From a virus, in the IMG/VR virus record IMGVR_UViG_3300031654_000005, positions 1 to 48,666 of that record: DNA of 48,666 bases. The stretch is one strand, 5' to 3'. Positions 22,310 through 30,693 of this stretch are shown here, piece by piece. Each line of letters opens with the position of its first letter. Within the stretch, counting starts at the first letter, position 1. The position numbers were made by a program, and so were the translations under genes. Under the pieces are notes generated by a model. It saw nothing but the letters and a program-made list of their open reading frames with translations. It did no database searches and had not been told where the DNA came from.

Positions 22310-22407
22310 AGAGCTCCAAGAGAGAGCCAGAACCCCTAGAGGGTCAGAGCTCCAAGAGAGCCATTTTGAGAAGTTTTAAAAGCTTCTTCGAGTGGCTCTT
22401 TTTTTTT
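22310..22407 (+). terminator. Leader attenuator, repeated element copy B (tandem)
   Basis: Here the motif pair occurs twice. AGAGCTCCA and AGAGAGCCA lie at 22310-22318 and 22321-22329, and again at 22346-22354 and 22355-22363. The second AGAGCCA (22357-22363) pairs with TGGCTCT (22393-22399), an inner stem pairs 22368-22373 with 22383-22388, and nine Ts follow (22399-22407). It lies between a promoter and the small gene before scaffold. The extra upstream AGAGAGCCA could compete for the same 3' strand, which would give an antiterminated form. Confidence 0.75.
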
Positions 22408-22442
22408 ATGCAGGAATAATTAAATCAGGAGCGTACAAAAGA

Positions 22443-22634
22443 ATGCCAGAAACAGAAAAAGAAAGACAGAAAAAATGGGAAATTACCAACGCAGTGGATA
22501 CTTTGATTAAAGCTGTGGAAATCAGAAAAGATAAGAAACTGATGTCAGAAGTAGAAAGGGAAGTAAAAAAGAAACAGAATGATATATCTGAAGTATTGAG
22601 AAATTCGGCTATAAAAGTAATTTCGGAAAAATAA
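22443..22634 (+). CDS. Small helical protein before scaffold (63 aa)
   Basis: A 63-residue charged helical protein (PETEKERQKKWEITNAVDTL...). I chose ATG 22443, with AGGAG at 22427-22431; the frame is open further upstream only through the terminator. It is the first gene after attenuator B. No family was recognised. It may be a scaffold partner or a regulator of the module. Confidence 0.55.
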   Translation: MPETEKERQKKWEITNAVDTLIKAVEIRKDKKLMSEVEREVKKKQNDISEVLRNSAIKVISEK

Positions 22635-22655
22635 AATTAATAAGGAGAAAATAAA

Positions 22656-23402
22656 ATGGACTTAATAACTCAAATTAAAACTGCTTTAAAGAAAGCGGGG
22701 CTTGATGAGGGATTAGCAGAAAAAATCAAGGTGACAGATGAAAGTCAAATTGATGCAGAAATTGAAAAGTTAAAAGGGAAAATTGAACTGACCCCGGAAC
22801 AACTTGTCGCTGCTGTTAAAGAAGCTGGGCTGGAAGAAAGTTTTAATAAGTACCTGCAGAGCGAGACAGACCGGAGGGTATCGCAGGCCATCACTACACA
22901 TGATCTAAAATCGGCAAAAGAAAAAGAAGAGACAGCCGCAAAGGAAAAGGCCGAAGAAAAGAAAAAGAAAGAGCAGGCAGATATGAGCGATTCCGAAAAG
23001 AAAATATCAGATCTGACCGAAGAAGTTAGTAAATTGACTACTTTAGTAAAGGATTTGAGCGGGACAACTGTTAAGACAAAGCGGGAGACTTTAATCAAAG
23101 ATGCCCTAAAAAAAGCAGATTTGAGCGAAGGATTCTCAAAATATATTACAGTTGATAAAGACGAGGACATCGAGGAAAGTGTAAAAAATCTAAAGGATCA
23201 AGTTCTGGAACACAAACAAGCCGAAATTGATGAGAAACTTAAAGGTGGAGAAGTACCTCCGAAGGGTGAACCGGCGGGAACCGTTGGAGAAGAAACAGCG
23301 AAGACTTTTGCAGAAGAAAAAAATAAAGGGGCCAAAGGACAACCTTTTCAGGGACTATCAGAAGAAGAAATCAAGAAAGGCGAAGAAATTAAAGAAAAAT
23401 AA
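22656..23402 (+). CDS. Scaffolding protein
   Basis: A 248-residue, extremely charged, helical protein with a long coiled coil (about 85-140, rich in Lys/Glu/Ala) and a disordered C-terminal tail. Two similar segments (KKAGLDEGLAEKI near 13, KKADLSEGFSKYI near 156) suggest an internal duplication. Size, composition and position just before decoration and major capsid genes fit a phage scaffold (DUF4355-like) that organises the procapsid and then leaves. No protease gene is evident. Confidence 0.75.
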   Translation: MDLITQIKTALKKAGLDEGLAEKIKVTDESQIDAEIEKLKGKIELTPEQLVAAVKEAGLEESFNKYLQSETDRRVSQAITTHDLKSAKEKEETAAKEKAEEKKKKEQADMSDSEKKISDLTEEVSKLTTLVKDLSGTTVKTKRETLIKDALKKADLSEGFSKYITVDKDEDIEESVKNLKDQVLEHKQAEIDEKLKGGEVPPKGEPAGTVGEETAKTFAEEKNKGAKGQPFQGLSEEEIKKGEEIKEK

Positions 23403-23426
23403 TAAATCAAACGAGGTGAAAATATA

Positions 23427-24029
23427 ATGAGTTTACAGATAGAAAAAGATTCAGGATCTGTTTATGATCCTGTATTTCTAAAAATATTAGAAGATATTCC
23501 CGGCGGGGTGACTATAAAAACTAATAGATTCCCAACTGCCACCAAGGAAATTAAAAAAGGAGCATTATTAAATGCTGATGTTTCCAGTGCGGGATTATAT
23601 AACGTAATCAAAACTGTAAAAATAGTTAATAAAGTAGTTTCGGCAGGCACTGTTATGGTAATCGAACCTACTGATCATTTATTTAAAGTAGGTGAATTCC
23701 TATATATTTATGGGGTAACTGCCTCGACAATTACCAGAGTATCAACTACTGGAATCGCTGTTGCGGGAGCACTGGTAGGAGCAACTGGTGGTATAGTATC
23801 AGGTTCAGTCTTATACGAAACTGCCACTGTTGCCACTGCAACCGCTCTGTATGGCGCAGATGCCATTTTACGGGATAACGTAGAGGTAAGAAAAGGCGGA
23901 GTAGCAACTCTACTGGATAATTTATTTGCGGGTGCTGTTGTTAGAGGAACCGTAGATGAGTCCGAATTACCTTATTTCGTTACAACCCAACATAAAACTG
24001 ACTTAACTGCCAGGATAAGATTTGCATAA
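23427..24029 (+). CDS. Head decoration / head fibre protein candidate
   Basis: A 200-residue, Ala/Val/Thr-rich beta protein with low charge, as for capsid-surface proteins. It begins SLQIEKDSGSVYDPVFLK and contains repeated GxVVxAGTVM-like strands. Its place between scaffold and major capsid protein is the usual position of decoration proteins. It shares the CGAGGTGAA ribosome site style with the capsid gene. It probably stabilises the shell. Confidence 0.6.
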   Translation: MSLQIEKDSGSVYDPVFLKILEDIPGGVTIKTNRFPTATKEIKKGALLNADVSSAGLYNVIKTVKIVNKVVSAGTVMVIEPTDHLFKVGEFLYIYGVTASTITRVSTTGIAVAGALVGATGGIVSGSVLYETATVATATALYGADAILRDNVEVRKGGVATLLDNLFAGAVVRGTVDESELPYFVTTQHKTDLTARIRFA

Positions 24030-24064
24030 AGATTAAATAAAAATATCAAACGAGGTGAAATAAA

Positions 24065-25189
24065 ATGGAATATAGTTTATTAAAAGAAATAGACAAAAAA
24101 AGTTTGCAGGCCTATCTTATTGCCCGTGTATTCGAAAAATTATTTTGGCCTACATTTTTTCCTTTAAAATCAACACCTTATTTAACTTACGAAACCTTAG
24201 TCGGGAGTAAGGGAAACAGGGTAGCTGCCGATGTAGTTGCATACGATGTAAGTGCACCGCTAAAGACTAGAAGGACCGTAAGTAAATTAACTGGAGAAAT
24301 CCCTTCTATCAGAATGAAAAAGAAAATGACAGAAAAGGATTTGAACACCTATAATATTTTAAAGGCAATGGCGAGACCAGAACAGAAGGCTCTACTTGAC
24401 CTTGTATTTGGAGATGTAGACGATTGTATAGATGGAGTAAATGCCCGGTTAGAGTGGATAATATTCCAGGCATTATCTAAAGGACAAATAACGCTTTCTA
24501 CCGTTACAAATGCTGCAGGAGTAATAACAGAAGAGGCCATCGATTTTGGACTTCCTTCAGCTAATAAAGAAGTCGTTGTGGGTGCCAATACTACTAAATG
24601 GACAATTTCTCTTGCTGCAACTTCTAAACCTATAACCGATATAGAATATGTCCTTGAGCAGGCCCGGGACGCCGGAGTAGACCCAAAATATATACTAATG
24701 AATCGTTCTAAATGGTTAGCATTTAGAGTATCAACTCAAGTTAAAGATTTCGTGCTTCCATTTGCTATTTATGGCGGAACAAGGCTAAAAAGAGCTCCTA
24801 CAATTGAAGTGGCAAATAATGCTTTAAAATCTGAAGGACTCCCTCAGATAGTCATAATTGATACCAGGATAAGCTACGAGGATGCAGAACATACAATTAC
24901 ATCAGTTGATCCCTGGTTAGATTCTGCTGGCGCGGACAGATATGTAACTTTCATGGAAGATCTAAAGTGCGGAGATATGCTCTACGGACCAATAGCCGAA
25001 GAAACCAATCCACCCAAACAAGTGGTTCAAGCCAAGAAAGGACCTATTTTGATTTCCAAATGGTCTGATGTAGATCCTGTGGCCGAATATACCAAAGGTG
25101 AACTTAATGCATTCCCATCCTGGCCCACAATAGATAGAGTATTTTCTCTTGATACCGAAATGTCGACTACCGGAGCATGGGGTACATAA
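24065..25189 (+). CDS. Major capsid protein
   Basis: A 374-residue protein with HK97-like features of the major capsid protein E group: an N-terminal arm, FEKLFWPTFFP, an alanine-rich spine helix region and a C-terminal domain with WSDVDPVAEYTKGE. Size, position after scaffold and decoration genes, and the strong ACGAGGTGAA ribosome site support the call. It would form the icosahedral shell. Confidence 0.85.
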   Translation: MEYSLLKEIDKKSLQAYLIARVFEKLFWPTFFPLKSTPYLTYETLVGSKGNRVAADVVAYDVSAPLKTRRTVSKLTGEIPSIRMKKKMTEKDLNTYNILKAMARPEQKALLDLVFGDVDDCIDGVNARLEWIIFQALSKGQITLSTVTNAAGVITEEAIDFGLPSANKEVVVGANTTKWTISLAATSKPITDIEYVLEQARDAGVDPKYILMNRSKWLAFRVSTQVKDFVLPFAIYGGTRLKRAPTIEVANNALKSEGLPQIVIIDTRISYEDAEHTITSVDPWLDSAGADRYVTFMEDLKCGDMLYGPIAEETNPPKQVVQAKKGPILISKWSDVDPVAEYTKGELNAFPSWPTIDRVFSLDTEMSTTGAWGT

Positions 25190-25199
25190 TCTAAATATT

Positions 25200-25493
25200 A
25201 TGAATAATAAAGAGTCTCTACAATCATTAACCGAATATGAAAATGATAATTTATTGGAGAAACTTCTTTTGGATCGAGGGGTTGCAACAGGGGGAACTTA
25301 TTCGGCAGCTAATGCTAAAGATATAGATTTATGCGCGGCCGATTTATATTTTACTCTTGCAGCCCATCCCGACCTGAAAGAAGGATCTTTTACCATAAAA
25401 TATAGTGGGGCTCAACTTATCGCAATGGCCAAAAGGATCTTACAGAAATACGATATGGACGAACCGACAGTTAACGGGGAAGCGGTATGGTAA
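25200..25493 (+). CDS. Head-tail adaptor candidate
   Basis: A 97-residue helical protein, from ATG 25200; TTG 25149 would overlap the capsid gene. No good ribosome site is present, so translation probably depends on coupling to the capsid gene. It is acidic and helical, with LCAADLYFTLAAHPD and IKYSGAQLIAMAKRIL like gp6/gp15-type adaptors. It lies between capsid and head-closure genes and overlaps the next by 7 bases. Confidence 0.6.
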   Translation: MNNKESLQSLTEYENDNLLEKLLLDRGVATGGTYSAANAKDIDLCAADLYFTLAAHPDLKEGSFTIKYSGAQLIAMAKRILQKYDMDEPTVNGEAVW

Positions 25494-25795
25494 TAAAAAG
25501 ATATCCTCATACAGCAACTTTAAGTTATTATGGAGCCGGGACTACCAGCTCAATTGGAATATATACTCCCGGAACTCTAGTAACGATAGGGATTATCTGT
25601 AATGCTCAACCGAATTCAACTAAATATATTATAGGGGAATCCGGTAATATGATCGGATATAATTGGTTTATTTCTTCTCCATTATTCGCTGGTGCGGGAA
25701 GCGTCCCTAAGGCTGCAAAATTAACCTTTTTTAGCAAGGAACATATAATTTTACAATTGTTTGAATATCAAAAACATATAGAAATGAAGTGTTAA
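25487..25795 (+). CDS. Head closure (stopper) protein candidate
   Basis: A 102-residue beta-rich protein (KRYPHTATLSYYG...) in the position of SPP1 gp16-like head-closure proteins. Low charge and repeated hydrophobic strands fit a small barrel that seals the connector after packaging. One base separates it from the next gene. The call rests on position and fold impression. Confidence 0.55.
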   Translation: MVIKRYPHTATLSYYGAGTTSSIGIYTPGTLVTIGIICNAQPNSTKYIIGESGNMIGYNWFISSPLFAGAGSVPKAAKLTFFSKEHIILQLFEYQKHIEMKC

Positions 25796-25796
25796 T

Positions 25797-26222
25797 ATGC
25801 CTTTGATTCCTGGATTTTCACAAGGGGACGTAGACAGACGGATAGATAGATTTACGGTTAGCATAGAACAAAGGATCATCTGGACCCTAGCTATGATAGG
25901 CGAAAAATTCGTCAATGACGCCAGGAGTACACAAACATATCACGACCAAACGGGTAATTTAAGAAGTTCAATCGGATATATCATTGCCCGGGATGGAAAT
26001 ATTATTCAAGAAAATATAGAGGGGAAAGCAGAAGGCAGAGCCCAAGCAAAAAAAATAGCAAATGAGGTATTAAGAGAAAATAGCAAAGGATTTGTCCTGA
26101 TCGGAGTTGCAGGGATGGAATATGCTGCAGCGGTTGAAAGTAAAGGATATGATGTAATTACCGGAAGCGTGCCGGCAGCGAAGGCTCTCTTAAAATCAAA
26201 GATAAAGGAATATAGTCTATGA
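25797..26222 (+). CDS. Neck protein, HK97 gp10-like
   Basis: A 141-residue protein with the family signature: an N-terminal helix (RFTVSIEQRIIWTLAMIGEKFVND), then YHDQTGNLRSSIGYII, and a C-terminal GVAGMEYAAAVESKGYDV before a final helix. HK97 gp10-like proteins join head and tail or complete the tail. It overlaps the tail-terminator gene by 4 bases. Confidence 0.8.
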   Translation: MPLIPGFSQGDVDRRIDRFTVSIEQRIIWTLAMIGEKFVNDARSTQTYHDQTGNLRSSIGYIIARDGNIIQENIEGKAEGRAQAKKIANEVLRENSKGFVLIGVAGMEYAAAVESKGYDVITGSVPAAKALLKSKIKEYSL

Positions 26223-26617
26223 AAACAACATTTGATATAAACGATATATTATATCCTATTATTAATGTAGATCCAGTTAAGGCCACAATAGATGGTAGGG
26301 TTTACAGGAATAAAAAACCTTTAAATTCTGAACTGCAGGATATTATAATAATTCCTTTATCTAACTATAACGGAGACGAAATAATAAACGATGCCACCTT
26401 TATGATAAATTGCTATTGTAAAAATTTTAATAACGGGACCCCTGACATAACAAAATTAAGAGCAATAACCGATGCGGTGATAGCCAAAATAGAGGCATAT
26501 AATAACACTTCAAAATACTATATTTTTGATATCGTGAGTCAAATACTATTACCGGACGTTGACCAAAAATCAATGAGTTATGTAAATTTGAGAATAAATT
26601 GTTTTATAGAAAAATAA
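26219..26617 (+). CDS. Tail terminator / completion protein
   Basis: A 132-residue alpha/beta protein in the canonical place between gp10-like neck protein and major tail protein. It has a KPLNSELQDIIIIPLS segment and an N-D-A-T-F strand typical of minor tail completion proteins that cap the tail tube. It starts at the ATGA overlap. Function inferred mainly from order. Confidence 0.65.
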   Translation: MKTTFDINDILYPIINVDPVKATIDGRVYRNKKPLNSELQDIIIIPLSNYNGDEIINDATFMINCYCKNFNNGTPDITKLRAITDAVIAKIEAYNNTSKYYIFDIVSQILLPDVDQKSMSYVNLRINCFIEK

Positions 26618-26635
26618 AAACGAGGTGAATAAAAA

Positions 26636-27136
26636 ATGAGCGATATAAGACTGATAGGAATAGAATCAATAAAAATAGGACCGTCTCTTACTACTCTTGT
26701 TACTATACAATATATAGTGCCTGACAGCGCACATCTAGTGCTTAATGCGGCTTCAGTAGCAGATCTGTTTTGTGAGGATTTCGAATATCCCGATGTACAA
26801 GTAATCACCGGAGGCAAGAAAACAATAGAATTCGCTACAAGGGATATGTCAACTACCATAATGATACAGGCTTTCGGGGGAAGCGTGAGTGGTACATCTA
26901 TTTGGAAATCGCCTCATACGGCAATAGCAATTGCAGAGAGGGCCTTTGAGCTTACTTCTAAACTAATAAGCGCGAAGCAATTAAAGTTTGAGATAGCCAG
27001 GGCTTCTCTTTATGCCGGTGGGGAATTGAGATTTGCCAAAACCGAATCAGGACAGATCACATTTACAGCTGATGTGCTATTACCACCTACCACGGCAAAT
27101 GCACCAATTAAAATGACGATCCTTCCATTAACTTAA
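26636..27136 (+). CDS. Major tail (tube) protein
   Basis: A 166-residue beta-rich protein with low charge (SDIRLIGIESIKIG... ending PIKMTILPLT), directly before the frameshifted chaperone gene, which is the standard place of the tail tube subunit. An ACGAGGTGAA ribosome site and a GC-rich hairpin after its stop (27150-27185) fit high expression. Confidence 0.75.
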   Translation: MSDIRLIGIESIKIGPSLTTLVTIQYIVPDSAHLVLNAASVADLFCEDFEYPDVQVITGGKKTIEFATRDMSTTIMIQAFGGSVSGTSIWKSPHTAIAIAERAFELTSKLISAKQLKFEIARASLYAGGELRFAKTESGQITFTADVLLPPTTANAPIKMTILPLT

Positions 27137-27149
27137 AATAATAGATCAC

Positions 27150-27185
27150 TACCCGCCCTATATAGAAATATTATCAGGGCGGGTA
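27150..27185 (+). terminator. Hairpin after major tail protein gene (partial terminator)
   Basis: TACCCGCCCT (27150-27159) pairs perfectly with AGGGCGGGTA (27176-27185), 10 bp with a 16-base loop. The bases after it (TAATTTAAG) have only a short T stretch, so it may protect the 3' end of the tail-tube message or stop part of the transcription rather than all of it. Confidence 0.5.
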
Positions 27186-27205
27186 TAATTTAAGAAAGGA
27201 AAAAT

Positions 27206-27766
27206 ATGCCCAAAAAGAATAAAAAAAAAGAGATCAAGGACAAGCTCGGGGCCCCGAGTGAAAAAGAAAATAAGCAGATCCGCCAAAATGCTGTAAATTC
27301 AATTCTTGAAAAGGGAGTTGATTTTACTATTACAATACAAAATAAAAATATACTTAATAGACTTAATTTAATTCCTTCCGAAAGAAAATTCATTATCTAT
27401 CCCATTAAAATGGGGACCCTATTAAAAATCAGTAAAATACTACTGGATTTAAATACCGATGAATTAGTAGGAGCTATGAAAAAAAACGATAAGGAAATCA
27501 ATTTTATGGATTTAGGAGCTAAAAATATAGTAGAGAATAAAGATAAATTAGTTAAGATGATTGCCTATGGAATTGTCAATAGTGAAAAGGAACCGTCAAA
27601 AAGATTGATTAGATTCCTTAATGAAAATCTAACTACAAAGGAGGGGCTGAAATTAATGACCTTAGTAATTCAGCAAATGGATGTCAGCCCTTTTTTAGCA
27701 TCTTTAGTCTCGATAAGGGGTATGAATCTACTACAGATCAAGAAAGAGGAAACCCCTGGCGAATAA
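27206..27766 (+). CDS. Tail assembly chaperone, upstream frame (G-like)
   Basis: A 186-residue, charged, helical protein after the major tail gene, equivalent to lambda gpG. Near its end, T TTT TTA (27691-27697) lies in register for -1 slippage, and the -1 frame stays open to 27948. So two products are expected: this protein and a longer G-T fusion. Such chaperones coat the tape measure during tail assembly and are absent from the virion. Confidence 0.8.
   Translation: MPKKNKKKEIKDKLGAPSEKENKQIRQNAVNSILEKGVDFTITIQNKNILNRLNLIPSERKFIIYPIKMGTLLKISKILLDLNTDELVGAMKKNDKEINFMDLGAKNIVENKDKLVKMIAYGIVNSEKEPSKRLIRFLNENLTTKEGLKLMTLVIQQMDVSPFLASLVSIRGMNLLQIKKEETPGE
27691..27697 (+). promoter_or_regulatory. 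Programmed -1 ribosomal frameshift site
   Basis: The heptamer T TTT TTA fits X XXY YYZ in the zero frame (codons CCT TTT TTA, with the first T as the third base of codon 162). It is the same slippery heptamer as in HIV-1 gag-pol. No stop occurs in the -1 frame between here and 27946. Confidence 0.75.
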
Positions 27767-27948
27767 TTGGCGGATTAATGCATTATTTTCCCCGGATGTC
27801 CATGAGGGATATCCTATGGGATTATAGCTATATAAATATTGCAATGCTGATGAGTAGTATTCCCAGTTATGATCCTAAAAAACAAAAAAGGAAAGAAATA
27901 ACTGATATGGAGATTAAAGATATTAGCGAAATTAAAAATTTATTATAA
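27697..27948 (+). CDS. Tail assembly chaperone, -1 frame extension (T-like)
   Basis: After slippage at 27691-27697 the -1 frame reads 83 residues to TAA 27946-27948, giving a fusion of about 247 residues with the upstream frame. The extension contains WRIIGGLMHYFPRMSMRDI and ends in a Lys/Glu-rich helix. This mirrors the G/GT pair of lambda, where the T part recruits tail tube protein to the tape measure. A separate start within the extension is possible but has no clear ribosome site. Confidence 0.7.
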   Translation, partial: SIFSLDKGYESTTDQERGNPWRIIGGLMHYFPRMSMRDILWDYSYINIAMLMSSIPSYDPKKQKRKEITDMEIKDISEIKNLL

Positions 27949-27962
27949 ACAAAGGAGAATAA

Positions 27963-28610
27963 ATGAAAGAAGGAAGTCACCACACTAAAGAATCCATAGA
28001 AAAAATGAGAGAAGCCAGAAAGAAACAAATTTCCCCTATGTTAGATAAACATCATACAAAAGAAGCTAAAGAGAAAATGAGAATTGCTCATTTAAATAAA
28101 CCTGCTTGGAATAAAGGATTGACTTTTGAACAAGATAATAGGATTGGTAAACCGTGGTTAGGCAAACATCGCTCAGAAGAAATTCGAGAAAAATTAAGGC
28201 TGTCCCATTTGGGGAAACATCTTACAAGGGAAATAAAAGAAAAAATAGGCAATGGAAATAAAGGCAAAACAATAACCAAAGAGCAACTTAAAAATATGTT
28301 ACGTAGACATATCCCTTCTTCCTTGGAAGAAAAATTTCAATCCATAGTGGATAAATATAATTTACCTTATAAATATGTTGGTGATGGCTCTTTTAAAATA
28401 GATAAGTATAATCCCGACTTTATTAATACTAACAGCGAGAAGATAGCAATTGAGGTTTATACCAAATATTTTAAGAAAAGAAATAATAACAATATTGAAG
28501 ATTGGAAAGAAAAACGAAGTAAAATATTTGCCAAATATGGCTGGAGTATATTTTTCTTTGATGAAACTCAAGTCAATGAAGGCTATGTATTAGAAAAACT
28601 GGAGATTTAA
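27963..28610 (+). CDS. Homing endonuclease: NUMOD3 repeats + Vsr/EDxHD-like nuclease
   Basis: A 215-residue protein. Residues 5-110 hold several NUMOD3-type helix repeats with the GKH...E.REK pattern (HHTKEAKEKMRIAHL, GKHRSEEIREKLRLSHLGK). The C-terminal domain has E122/E123, D152 in NPDF and E164 in IAIEVY, like Vsr-type homing enzymes such as I-Bth0305I. It has AAAGGAG upstream. It is inserted between the tail chaperone and a GT2 glycosyltransferase, whose ATG follows its stop directly. Confidence 0.75.
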   Translation: MKEGSHHTKESIEKMREARKKQISPMLDKHHTKEAKEKMRIAHLNKPAWNKGLTFEQDNRIGKPWLGKHRSEEIREKLRLSHLGKHLTREIKEKIGNGNKGKTITKEQLKNMLRRHIPSSLEEKFQSIVDKYNLPYKYVGDGSFKIDKYNPDFINTNSEKIAIEVYTKYFKKRNNNNIEDWKEKRSKIFAKYGWSIFFFDETQVNEGYVLEKLEI

Positions 28611-29804
28611 ATGGAAAAACCAAAATTATCAATATTTATGATAGTCAAAAATGAGGAAGCAAATCTGCAAAGATGTTTGGATTCCTTCTTACCTATTATT
28701 CAGATGAAAGATGATAAAACACTAAAATTACTTACCGAACTGGTTATAGTGGATACAGGGTCAACAGATAGAACGATAAATATCGCCAAAAAATTTACCG
28801 ACAAGGTATATAAAAAAGAATTTATCCCCTGGGATTTCAGTAAAGCCCGCAATTACGCAATCGGAAAAGTTATCGGAGATAAAATTATGTATATGGATGC
28901 CGACGAGGAATTGCGCCATGAATGCATATATCCTTTAGAAGATATAATATTAAATCCAAAATATAAAGAACCAACGGTATTTGTAAGTTTATATAACTAT
29001 TATACCCAGGATTGGAAACAATATTCGGAAATGCTGCAACCTAGAATATTCAAAAACGAAAAGGAATTCCACTTCGAACAAGCTGTTCATAACAGACCAA
29101 TTATAAAATCTCCTTATCTTTTTGCCCCTCATATAATTTTTAATCATTACGGATATATTTTTCGGGGGGAGAAGGGCGAAAAACTATTTGAAAATAAAAT
29201 GAAACGCAGTTTGCCAATGCTTCAAAAAGAATATAAGAAACATCCGGATAATTTTCACAATTTTACTCATTTAATCAAAACTTATTATGTAACTCGTGAT
29301 TTTAAGAATGTTATCAAATACGGTGAAATATGGATCAAAGAAATGAGAAAGCAAAAATATAATGAAGGCTGGACCGCGTTCCTTGAACCTTTTATGAATT
29401 TAGTAGGTTCCTATCTGGCGCTTGATGATATAAAAAATGCGGAAAGAATAGAGAAAGAAGCCTGTCATTATTCAAGTAGAATTTCTCAAATATATTTAAT
29501 GTTAGGAAATTATTTTACCGGCAAGAATAACAAAAAAGCAAAAGAATATTTCGAAATTGCACTCAATATATTTAATGCAAAGGGGAGCTTATACGATCAA
29601 TTATTAGTTAGTAATACAAAAGTAATTTTACCGGAAATTTTAAATTGGCTGGCTATTTACGAATTCGAGGAAGGAAATAGCGAAAAAGCTGGGGGATATT
29701 TGAATCAAGGGATTAAATTAAACAAAGGAAGCTTATCTCTCCGTTGGGATATATGGAATGCTACAGAAAAAACAAGAAAAAAATTAATAAAGGACGATAA
29801 ATAA
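28611..29804 (+). CDS. Glycosyltransferase family 2 with TPR-like C-terminus
   Basis: A 397-residue protein. The GT-A domain covers about 1-200: KLSIFMIVKNEEANL, VDTGSTD (47-53) for nucleotide binding and DADEE (96-100) as the metal-binding DxD equivalent. Residues 230-397 are helical hairpins resembling TPRs (AKEYFEIALNIF). Such two-part enzymes glycosylate proteins or surface sugars. It lies between two endonucleases inside the tail module, directly upstream of the tape measure region, so it was probably acquired with or near mobile elements. The target could be a tail protein. Confidence 0.82.
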   Translation: MEKPKLSIFMIVKNEEANLQRCLDSFLPIIQMKDDKTLKLLTELVIVDTGSTDRTINIAKKFTDKVYKKEFIPWDFSKARNYAIGKVIGDKIMYMDADEELRHECIYPLEDIILNPKYKEPTVFVSLYNYYTQDWKQYSEMLQPRIFKNEKEFHFEQAVHNRPIIKSPYLFAPHIIFNHYGYIFRGEKGEKLFENKMKRSLPMLQKEYKKHPDNFHNFTHLIKTYYVTRDFKNVIKYGEIWIKEMRKQKYNEGWTAFLEPFMNLVGSYLALDDIKNAERIEKEACHYSSRISQIYLMLGNYFTGKNNKKAKEYFEIALNIFNAKGSLYDQLLVSNTKVILPEILNWLAIYEFEEGNSEKAGGYLNQGIKLNKGSLSLRWDIWNATEKTRKKLIKDDK

Positions 29805-30668
29805 ATGACAACTGGAATATATAAACGGACAGAAGAGGCTTTAGAAAAAATGAGGATTGCCCATCTAAAGGAAAATTTAAGTGATGAGACTTTAGGAAAA
29901 ATGAGGAAAGCTCAATTAGGTAAACATCTTTCAGAAGAAATTAAATTAAAAATAAGTAAAACAAATAGTGGAAAACATTATTCTCCTAAGACTGAATTTA
30001 AAAAAGGACTTATACCTTGGCACAAAGGAAAAACAAAAGTCTATTCTGAAGAAACTTTAAGAAAGATGAAAATAGCCAAAAAAGGGAGACTACTTACGGA
30101 AAGACATAAACGGAAAATAGGGGAATCTCTTAAAGGACGCATATTTACAGAAGAGACAATATCAAAAATGAGCGAATCAGCTAAAGGTAGAATTATTACC
30201 GAAGATACGAAAAGAAAAATAATGGATACACTTAAGGGCAGATATTGCAAAGAGAATAATCCTAATTGGAAAGGCGGATTAAAATTAGCATGGGCAAGAA
30301 GTTACGAAAGACAAAAAAATAATTTGCAATTTAGATTAAATAACCGAATACATGTGGGAATTAATCAATCTTTAAAAGGTGAAAAAAATGGGCAAAAATG
30401 GGAATCCCTCGTTGGTTATAATTTAAAGCAATTAAAAAAAAGGTTAGAATTTACTATGCCTATTAATTATACTTGGCAAGATTTTATGAATTGTGAATTA
30501 GAAATTGACCACATCATCCCAATTGACGCCTTCAATTTCTCAAAACCAGAAGATTTACAATTCAAACGGTGTTGGGCATTAAGTAATCTTAGATTATTGC
30601 CCAAAAATGAAAATCGCAAGAAATCGAATAAAATTATTAAACCATTTCAAATATGTTTTGAAATATAA
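29805..30668 (+). CDS. Homing endonuclease: NUMOD3 repeats + HNH
   Basis: A 287-residue protein. Residues 10-150 contain six or so NUMOD3-type repeats with E.x.RKI and KGR/GKH turns, which track along the DNA groove. The C-terminal 110 residues are an HNH nuclease closely related to those at 180, 3440 and 46273, with IDH at 234-236 and CWALSNLRLLPKNENR. It starts on the base after the GT2 stop (TAAATG) and ends just before the tape measure gene. Confidence 0.86.
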   Translation: MTTGIYKRTEEALEKMRIAHLKENLSDETLGKMRKAQLGKHLSEEIKLKISKTNSGKHYSPKTEFKKGLIPWHKGKTKVYSEETLRKMKIAKKGRLLTERHKRKIGESLKGRIFTEETISKMSESAKGRIITEDTKRKIMDTLKGRYCKENNPNWKGGLKLAWARSYERQKNNLQFRLNNRIHVGINQSLKGEKNGQKWESLVGYNLKQLKKRLEFTMPINYTWQDFMNCELEIDHIIPIDAFNFSKPEDLQFKRCWALSNLRLLPKNENRKKSNKIIKPFQICFEI

Positions 30669-30693
30669 AAAAATTTAATTAAGGTGATATAAT

